From JAVVRI01 sp036654795 (GTDB lineage: Bacteria; Bacteroidota; Bacteroidia; Bacteroidales; Tannerellaceae), in the NCBI GenBank assembly GCA_036654795.1, contig JAVVRI010000091.1, positions 1-12,587 of the forward strand: DNA of 12,587 bases. The letters run 5' to 3'. Shown here in pieces: positions 8,109 through 12,587 of the stretch. Both the position numbers and the translations under genes were made by a program. Numbering within the stretch: the stretch's first letter is position 1; every line of letters begins with the position of its first letter. A model generated the notes under the pieces. That model was not told where the DNA came from. It did no database searches and saw only the letters and a program-made list of their open reading frames with translations.

Positions 8109-8160
8109 TGTCGTTCTTCTTTGCCTTAAAGATGCTTCTTTAGCGTAAAGAAGAACGACA
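8109..8160. terminator. Long hairpin between convergent operons, putative bidirectional terminator
   Basis: TGTCGTTCTTCTTT at 8109-8122 pairs perfectly with 8147-8160, forming a 14-bp stem. A smaller inner hairpin (8127-8131 with 8138-8142) lies in the loop. The structure begins 23 bp after the adaptor stop and overlaps the last codons and stop of the convergent histidine kinase gene (stop at 8126-8128). No clear T-run follows on either strand, so it may act as a bidirectional terminator or as a 3'-end stabiliser. Confidence 0.65.
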
Positions 8161-9901
8161 CTCCTTTACCCGCACTGCTCTTCGCTGATATTTGTCCCTT
8201 ATGAAAAAGGATGCCGTTCTTAACGATTGAAAGTCCCAACCCTGTGCCTCCTATTTTACGACTACGCCCTTTGTCGACCCTATAGAAGCGCTCGAAGATG
8301 CGGTTGATATGCTCTTCAGTTACCCCAACGCCATTGTCGGAAAAGCAGAAATAATAGAAGTTTGAATCCTCCCGATAACAATCCACTGTGATCAGAACCC
8401 CTTCACCGGCATAGGCAATGGCGTTGTCGTAAAGGTTACGGAAGATGGAGTAGAGGAGGGAGTAGTTACCATAAATAACCGGATTGTTGGGAAGGATGAG
8501 TTCGGTCGTGATCTGTCTTTCCTCAATCATCTGTGTGCATTCTTTTTCGATTTCGCCTAGTAGACGGGTGATGTTTACCTCAGCCAGATCGAACATTTGA
8601 GAAGCTTCGTCCAAACGGTTCAACACGGAGATATCCCGTAGTAAGCCAGTCAGGCGGGTACTCTGCGAATAACATCTTTCAAGAAAAAACTGACGCTTGC
8701 CAGCATCCAGACCTGGGTTGTTGAGAATCGTTTCCAGATAGCCCTGAATGCTGCTGACCGGAGTCTTTAGCTCGTGCGCCACGTTCTGCGTTAGCTGTCG
8801 CTTCATGCGACTCTCTTCCTCTTGACGCGAAATATCGTGGATGGATAGTTCGTAACTGTTGTCCAGAAAGAGAATACACTCTATCAGGAAGATCTTGCCG
8901 TTCTTGTCCACTGTAACCGATTCGCGCAAGACTTTTCCATTGCGTGCAGAAGGGGAGGGGCTGGTTTGAAGGAAGTTCAATATTGATTTTAGTTCTGGCA
9001 CTTTCATTGCATCTTCTGTCTGGTGTATCTGAAGATCGGAAATGATGTTGACTAGTTGGATGAAGAGATTATTGGAGAGTATCTCCCGCCCTTCAGCCGT
9101 AAACATGGCAAAACCTTCCTTGGAGTATTGGAAGTGTTTGATGATTTTGCCGCGCTCCATGGAGAGTTCGTCCTTTGCCTTTTGCTGGCGGTGGTAAAGG
9201 GTGATGATGTTTTGCGAGATGTCTCCTAGTTCATCGTTCGGAAAGATATAATCCACCTCCGGCACATGTGCCTCCTCAATATGTATAGCGAAGTCTCGCA
9301 GTTTCGAGATCGTCCGCCCAATGCTCATCGAGAAGCGGGAGAGGATGAAGAAGAAGATCACCGTCATCAGCGCCATGAAGTAGATAAAGTCTTTGTTCAC
9401 ACTCAACATGCCCTGCACGTAGGGGTCGTAGGGTATGGCGGAACGGTAGATGTATCCACCAATATTACTAGCAGAATAGAAGTAACGTTTGCCTGTGGAG
9501 CTGGAAGAGCGAATAGCGAAACCCTCGTTATACATCCGCGCCTTGCGTACTTCGCTACGGTTGTTATGGTTGCCTAGCCCTTCGGTAGCAGTGTTGTCGA
9601 ATACCACCTTTCCACTGGGGTCGATGATGGTGACGCGCAGTTCCTTTTGAGGAATGTCCTCAATAAAGAGCCGGACGGTACGAGCCACGTCTACTGAATG
9701 CTGTGTCTGTCGGTAGAGTTGATAGTTATAGTTACTAAGCACATGGTTGAGCTTTTCCTGCACAAACTCCCGTTCTCGCTGGTATTGAAAGAGCAGAAAG
9801 CAAACGGTGAATCCCAGAAACATCGAAAACACCGACCAAAAGAGCCGCTGATTGAACGGAATACGGTTCTTCTTTCCGTTTCCACTTTCTATCTTTACCA
9901 T
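8126..9901 (-). CDS. PhoR-like membrane sensor histidine kinase, 591 aa
   Basis: This protein senses an envelope signal and phosphorylates the response regulator encoded 15 nt upstream. It has TM1 (about 20-40), a periplasmic domain (41-171) and TM2 (172-190). A HAMP linker (about 191-245) and a PAS-like domain (about 255-358) follow. The periplasmic domain has the PhoR-like PAS/Cache pattern (ITIIDPSGKVVFDN, then GNHNNRSEV). The HisKA domain has H376 in NVAHELKTP, with the E and T needed for kinase and phosphatase activity. The HATPase domain has the N box (N489, N493), G1 box DNGVGV (522-527), F box FERFYRV (from 536) and G2 box GGTGLGLS (551-558). All key residues are present. The ligand cannot be read from the sequence. 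The pair converges on the efflux operon, so control of metal efflux is possible, but the architecture resembles phosphate-type PhoR more than CzcS/CusS. Confidence 0.93.
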   Translation of the reverse strand: MVKIESGNGKKNRIPFNQRLFWSVFSMFLGFTVCFLLFQYQREREFVQEKLNHVLSNYNYQLYRQTQHSVDVARTVRLFIEDIPQKELRVTIIDPSGKVVFDNTATEGLGNHNNRSEVRKARMYNEGFAIRSSSSTGKRYFYSASNIGGYIYRSAIPYDPYVQGMLSVNKDFIYFMALMTVIFFFILSRFSMSIGRTISKLRDFAIHIEEAHVPEVDYIFPNDELGDISQNIITLYHRQQKAKDELSMERGKIIKHFQYSKEGFAMFTAEGREILSNNLFIQLVNIISDLQIHQTEDAMKVPELKSILNFLQTSPSPSARNGKVLRESVTVDKNGKIFLIECILFLDNSYELSIHDISRQEEESRMKRQLTQNVAHELKTPVSSIQGYLETILNNPGLDAGKRQFFLERCYSQSTRLTGLLRDISVLNRLDEASQMFDLAEVNITRLLGEIEKECTQMIEERQITTELILPNNPVIYGNYSLLYSIFRNLYDNAIAYAGEGVLITVDCYREDSNFYYFCFSDNGVGVTEEHINRIFERFYRVDKGRSRKIGGTGLGLSIVKNGILFHKGQISAKSSAGKGVSFFFTLKKHL

Positions 9902-9916
9902 AAAAACAATGTTTAT

Positions 9917-10603
9917 TTAGTATTCAAAGCAGTAACCAAAACCAAGTCGTGTCACGATGTTTTTGCCATACACTCCGATCTTTTTCCTCAGACGGGTGAT
10001 GTTGACGTCTATCGTGCGATCCAGTACGTACACTTCGTCCTTCCAAATACGTGAAAGAATCTCTTCGCGAGAGAATACGTTGCCTATATTTTCGAGCAGA
10101 AGGCGCAATATCTCGAACTCCTTTTTGGTAAGGGGCGTCTCTTTGCCGTCTACGGTTGCCCTGATGCGCTTGGTGTCGAGCACTAGTGTTTCGTAAGAAA
10201 CCTGCTCCTGCTCCGTGTTCTGTTTCTTTTCTTCGGTGCGGCGCAACACGGCTTTTACTCTGGCCATCACCTGTCGGATGGAAAAGGGTTTGGAGATGTA
10301 GTCGTCCGCCCCCAGATTGAAACCGGTTAACATATCGTTTTCGGTGTCTTTTGCTGTTAGAAATATAATGGGGATGGATGCCGTCTTCTCATTCTTGCGT
10401 AGCAAACTAGCCATCTTGAATCCGGACATTTCGCCCATCATCACGTCCAGCATAAGGAGTTGATAGCCGGTCAGCTCTTTTTTCATAGCCTCTTCGGCAC
10501 TATAGGCCGTATCTACTTCATATCCTTCTATTTCCAGATTGAATTTAAGAATCTCGCATAAATCTTCCTCATCATCCACTACCAATATACGTGTTGCCTT
10601 CAT
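9917..10603 (-). CDS. OmpR/PhoB-family response regulator, 228 aa
   Basis: This DNA-binding regulator is the partner of the adjacent kinase. The receiver domain (residues 4-120) has the acidic pair D10 and D11, phospho-acceptor D53, T83 and K105, all intact. The OmpR-type winged helix covers about 132-228. It includes the PLTKKEFEILRLLL motif and the recognition region VLDRTIDVNITRLRKKIG, and it ends in RLGFGYCFEY. The gene is first in a two-gene operon with the kinase. It has its own -7 element (10622-10629) and a TTGTAAC direct repeat upstream, which suggests autoregulation. The domain layout is that of PhoB; I do not assign a gene symbol because the physiological signal is unknown. Confidence 0.94.
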   Translation of the reverse strand: MKATRILVVDDEEDLCEILKFNLEIEGYEVDTAYSAEEAMKKELTGYQLLMLDVMMGEMSGFKMASLLRKNEKTASIPIIFLTAKDTENDMLTGFNLGADDYISKPFSIRQVMARVKAVLRRTEEKKQNTEQEQVSYETLVLDTKRIRATVDGKETPLTKKEFEILRLLLENIGNVFSREEILSRIWKDEVYVLDRTIDVNITRLRKKIGVYGKNIVTRLGFGYCFEY

Positions 10604-10621
10604 AGTTCTTCTTTTTTGTTA

Positions 10622-10629
10622 CAAAATTA
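10622..10629 (-). promoter_or_regulatory. -7 element for the response regulator / kinase operon
   Basis: Read on the minus strand this is TAATTTTG, an exact TAnnTTTG match, with its end 18 bp before the ATG. A good -33 TTTG box at the standard spacing is not visible; the nearest TTTG is only about 12 bp away. That is compatible with a promoter helped by the activator site further upstream. Confidence 0.6.
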
Positions 10630-10681
10630 CTTACTTTTCCGCAAAGAACGGCTATCGTTGTTTCTTTAAAATGAAATAGAC

Positions 10682-10699
10682 GTTACAATGGAGTTACAA
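10682..10699 (-). promoter_or_regulatory. pho-box-like direct repeat upstream of the two-component operon
   Basis: On the minus strand the site reads TTGTAAC-TCCA-TTGTAAC: two identical heptamers separated by 4 bp, giving an 11-bp period. This 7+4+7 layout matches the E. coli pho box, and each heptamer shares several bases with CTGTCAT. OmpR/PhoB-family regulators bind such direct repeats. A further TGTAAC lies at 10618-10623, between the -7 element and the ATG. The site is about 53 bp upstream of the -7 element. Autoregulation by the adjacent regulator is inferred. Confidence 0.55.
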
Positions 10700-10702
10700 C
10701 AA

Positions 10703-10737
10703 AACGGCTTTAGTCAATAAGCATGACTAAAGCCGTT
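10703..10737 (-). terminator. Rho-independent terminator downstream of the SusD remnant
   Basis: AACGGCTTTAGTC (10703-10715) pairs perfectly with 10725-10737, giving a 13-bp stem with a 9-nt loop. On the minus strand the stem is followed by a T-rich stretch (TTTTGTTG). It lies about 30 bp past the SusD remnant stop codon and fits the terminator of the original susCD-type operon, kept after the gene was truncated. Confidence 0.75.
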
Positions 10738-10766
10738 GTAATTACACTGTTGGTAGGTTTATTCTT

Positions 10767-10997
10767 TTACCATCCGGGGTTCTGTAGAAGGTTTGGATTC
10801 TTCGTCAGGTCGTTTGCCGGAATAGGGTAGAAGTAGAGTTTATCATTCCATGTACGCTTCTGAGTTTTCATGAAGACCAACGTGTGGTTGTCCGCACTCA
10901 GTTGTGTGTTACTGTCTGCCCCGTTTGGTAATTTGTCGCCAACAAACAGATAATCGTAAGGCACGTCCAGTTCTGAGATGTAGATACCACTACTGCT
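10767..10997 (-). pseudogene. C-terminal remnant of a SusD/RagB-family nutrient-binding lipoprotein
   Basis: The last residues read LYFYPIPANDLTKNPNLLQNPGW followed by a stop. This is the highly conserved SusD C-terminus, in which Tyr-Pro-Ile-Pro is followed by Asn-Pro-Asn-Leu-x-Gln-Asn-Pro-Gly. The frame can be followed upstream through GIYISELDVPYDYLF until an in-frame stop at 10998-11000, about 76 codons in all. Full SusD proteins have roughly 500-600 residues and a lipoprotein signal, so over 80% of the gene is missing. No SusC or polysaccharide-utilisation gene remains nearby. A short ORF starting at the GTG at 10962-10964 exists, but expression of a functional protein is unlikely. Confidence 0.85.
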
Positions 10998-11033
10998 TTA
11001 ATCCTATACATTTAGATCAAAAGATACAAGCAT

Positions 11034-11129
11034 TTATTCTTTTGAGCCTGCTCAAATTTGATTTTGAGCAGGCTCAAAATTAAATTTAAGCAGGGTAGTA
11101 ATCTATTTTGAGCATGCTCAAAAGAATAA
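11034..11129. repeat. Second array of 16-bp palindromes with exact 22-bp period, enclosed in 14-bp inverted repeats
   Basis: Palindromes of the form TTTGAGC-N2-GCTCAAA start at 11041, 11063 and 11107. A decayed copy at 11085 keeps its left arm. All steps are exactly 22 bp. The outer arms extend the symmetry: TTATTCTTTTGAGC at 11034-11047 is the exact reverse complement of 11116-11129. The array lies between the broken susD gene and the HAD-Nudix gene, 65 bp before the latter's ATG. It probably binds a dimeric regulator. I found no sigma-54 promoter on either side of it. Confidence 0.82.
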
Positions 11130-11181
11130 TTATATACGTAATTTGAAAGAATAGATAACGGGAAAAATGATAGATATATGC

Positions 11182-11189
11182 TATATTTG
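11182..11189 (+). promoter_or_regulatory. -7 element immediately before the HAD-Nudix gene
   Basis: TATATTTG matches TAnnTTTG exactly and ends only 4 bp before the ATG at 11194. If used, the transcript would start at or next to the start codon and be nearly leaderless. No TTTG box lies at the usual -33 spacing. A chance match in A+T-rich DNA is possible. Confidence 0.4.
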
Positions 11190-11193
11190 TGCC

Positions 11194-12447
11194 ATGAAAT
11201 ACAAGCATATTATTTTTGACATTGATGGGACAATGCTGGATTCAGCTTATGCAAACCTGACCGCATTACAAAGAGTTCTTGCTGAGTTGCAGAATCGAAA
11301 TTATCTAATCAGTGATTTGCATTTTGCATTAGGCATTCCGGGCGAAGCTACATTAAAGCAATTGGGCATTAAAGATGTTTCTATGGCCAATGAGCTATGG
11401 AATAGCTATGTGAAAGAATTGTCATCTACAATGAAGCTGTTTGATGGCATACGGGAATTGCTGGTCGAACTGAAGAGTAGAGAGGTCAAACTTGGAATCA
11501 TAACATCCAAGAATAGAAAAGAGTTTTATCATGATTTTACATCCTTCGGACTTGATTCCTATTTCGATACGATCATTACTGTAGAGGATAGTGTTACGCC
11601 AAAACCTTCAGCTGAGCCCATGCTCGCTTACTTAAAGAAAACGGGGGCAAATGGGACAGATGTTCTTTATATAGGCGATACGCTTTACGACAGGGATTGT
11701 GCAGAGAAGGCAGGTGTTGATTTTGGATTGGCCGTGTGGGGATGTCAATCTATCAAGCACATTTATGCAACCTATTATTTCACGAATCCCAAAGATGTTT
11801 TATACGTGCTTTCCCAAACGCAAGATGCCTATCAGGATATGCCTTGGCTGAAATGGGCAATGGAAATGCAATTTATAGGACAAGCAGGAATAACCTATTC
11901 AAAGGATTGCTTTGATAGAGAACGATTTGAACGTATCCGAGAGCTTTCAGCAGAGATTATGAGCCTGAAATCAGGGATGTCGTCGGATATTATACGAGGA
12001 TTGTTTTGCAATGAGACCGGATTTCAAACTCCGAAATTAGATACTCGTGCCGCAATATTTGAGAGCGGGAAAATACTACTCGTAAAGGAACGTGATGGGA
12101 AATGGTCGTTGCCCGGTGGTTGGGTGGATGTTAACCAATCAATTAAGTCAAATACGGTGAAAGAAGTAAAAGAGGAGTCAGGATTAGATGTCGTGCCTGT
12201 AAGACTTATCGCATTGCAAGATAGAAACAAGCACAATTCACCTCCATATCCTTATGGGATATGTAAAGCATTTGTCCAGTGTCAACTTGTTGGAGGTGAA
12301 TTTAAACCGAACATAGAAACAACAGAGACCGCTTTTTTCTCACAAGAAGAATTACCAATATTGGCAGAAGAGAAAAATAATAAAGCTCAAATTAACCTTT
12401 GCTTCGAAGCGTATAATTCGGATTCATGGGATAGCGTATTCGACTAA
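11194..12447 (+). CDS. HAD-superfamily phosphatase fused to a Nudix hydrolase, 417 aa
   Basis: Residues 1 to about 205 form a HAD-IA phosphatase of the phosphoglycolate phosphatase type. Motif I is FDIDGT with D9 and D11, motif II has T104, motif III has K137 in TPKPSAEP, and motif IV is GDTLYDRD (161-168). The cap is at about 14-80. Residues about 213-275 match the helical domain that precedes some Nudix hydrolases (Nudix_hydro_N type, seen in CDP-choline/ADP-ribose pyrophosphatases). The Nudix fold covers about 281-412. Its box (309-331) has Q315 in place of the first Glu and K323 in place of Arg, while E324, E327, E328 and G330 are kept. A two-step reaction is plausible: X-linked nucleoside diphosphate cleavage, then removal of phosphate from the product. 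I chose the ATG at 11194 because HAD proteins start right at the first strand (KYKHIIFDIDGT); an in-frame ATG at 11167 would add 9 residues. Confidence 0.85.
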   Translation: MKYKHIIFDIDGTMLDSAYANLTALQRVLAELQNRNYLISDLHFALGIPGEATLKQLGIKDVSMANELWNSYVKELSSTMKLFDGIRELLVELKSREVKLGIITSKNRKEFYHDFTSFGLDSYFDTIITVEDSVTPKPSAEPMLAYLKKTGANGTDVLYIGDTLYDRDCAEKAGVDFGLAVWGCQSIKHIYATYYFTNPKDVLYVLSQTQDAYQDMPWLKWAMEMQFIGQAGITYSKDCFDRERFERIRELSAEIMSLKSGMSSDIIRGLFCNETGFQTPKLDTRAAIFESGKILLVKERDGKWSLPGGWVDVNQSIKSNTVKEVKEESGLDVVPVRLIALQDRNKHNSPPYPYGICKAFVQCQLVGGEFKPNIETTETAFFSQEELPILAEEKNNKAQINLCFEAYNSDSWDSVFD

Positions 12448-12451
12448 AGGG

Positions 12452-12587
12452 ATGTCGGTCAGTGCAGTTGTAAAGGATGAAACGATTTGGCTTACACAAA
12501 AAGCGATGTCGGAGTTGTTTGATGTGGAAGTACCTGCAATATCAAAACATCTTGCCAATATTTATTCCGACGGCGAATTGCAACCCG
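12452..12587 (+). CDS. RhuM-family protein, 5' part only
   Basis: The 45 visible codons include VKDETIWLTQKAMSELFDV and ISKHLANIYSDGELQP, which match the N-terminal region of Virulence_RhuM family proteins (a helix-turn-helix-like segment; cellular role poorly known, often found on genomic islands). The gene continues beyond the window. The ATG at 12452 lies 4 nt after the HAD-Nudix stop, so the two are probably co-transcribed. RhuM proteins usually have about 10-15 more residues before the DETVWLTQ motif than this start gives. The same frame stays open upstream and reads IAYSTKG, which resembles the family's usual start, but no ATG is available there. The 5' end may therefore have been altered by recombination. 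Confidence 0.72.
   Translation, partial: MSVSAVVKDETIWLTQKAMSELFDVEVPAISKHLANIYSDGELQP

Noticed and set aside
10767..10964. Functional small minus-strand protein of 65 aa
   Set aside because: It is recognisably the C-terminus of SusD, with similarity continuing upstream of the GTG start, so a truncated remnant explains it better.
11167..11193. ATG at 11167 as the start of the HAD-Nudix gene
   Set aside because: It adds nine residues (MIDICYICA) before the normal HAD N-terminal strand and would place the only good -7 element inside the gene.
11131..11193. Sigma-54 promoter next to the second palindrome array
   Set aside because: No TGGC-N8-TTGC-like sequence is found between the array and the HAD-Nudix gene, nor on the minus strand toward the SusD remnant.

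Overview
The window looks like a chromosome segment from a member of the Bacteroidales (Bacteroides/Parabacteroides type). Three things support this: several start regions carry the Bacteroidetes -7 promoter element TAnnTTTG, start codons lack recognisable Shine-Dalgarno sequences, and there is a SusD/RagB C-terminal remnant. The protein families (orphan FtsX/MacB-like permease, CzcA-OMF fusion, PhoR/PhoB-like two-component pair) also fit. I name no species.

Layout. Positions 1-312 are a regulatory region without a gene. It holds a tandem array of 16-bp palindromes repeating every 22 bp, a perfect 40-bp palindrome (161-200), and a sigma-54 promoter matching the consensus at every defined base (255-270). 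This promoter reads into an 8-TM FtsX/MacB-type ABC permease (313-2631) that has no ATPase gene beside it. A separate housekeeping-type promoter (2767-2774) drives a two-gene metal efflux operon. Its first gene is a 1446-aa fusion of a CzcA/CusA-type RND pump to a TolC/CusC-type outer-membrane factor, with a signal-peptide-like segment at the join (2803-7143). Its second gene is a lipoprotein adaptor of the HlyD/CusB type (7159-8085). A long hairpin separates this operon from a convergent histidine kinase / OmpR-family response regulator pair (8126-10603, minus strand). Two TTGTAAC direct repeats 11 bp apart lie upstream of the regulator gene and resemble a pho box.

From about 10,700 the window becomes a mosaic. 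There is a terminator, a decayed SusD C-terminus (10767-10997, minus strand), then a second 22-bp-period palindrome array of different sequence (11034-11129) enclosed in 14-bp inverted repeats. After that come a HAD phosphatase-Nudix hydrolase fusion (11194-12447) and, 4 nt downstream, the start of a RhuM-family gene that runs off the window. This end is visibly more A+T-rich than the efflux genes, which fits accessory DNA placed beside a truncated polysaccharide-utilisation gene.

How the parts fit. The efflux operon encodes all three parts of a tripartite pump (inner-membrane RND, periplasmic adaptor, outer-membrane channel) in only two genes. TM4 of the pump carries the D-x5-D-x6-E pattern of divalent-cation (Zn/Co/Cd/Ni) exporters rather than Cu/Ag exporters. 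The two-component pair may control phosphate or envelope genes, or the neighbouring pump; the sequence does not decide this. The most unusual feature is the regulatory DNA: three sequence-unrelated sets of 16-17-bp palindromes, all spaced 21-22 bp centre to centre, one of them correctly placed as an upstream activating site for the sigma-54 promoter.
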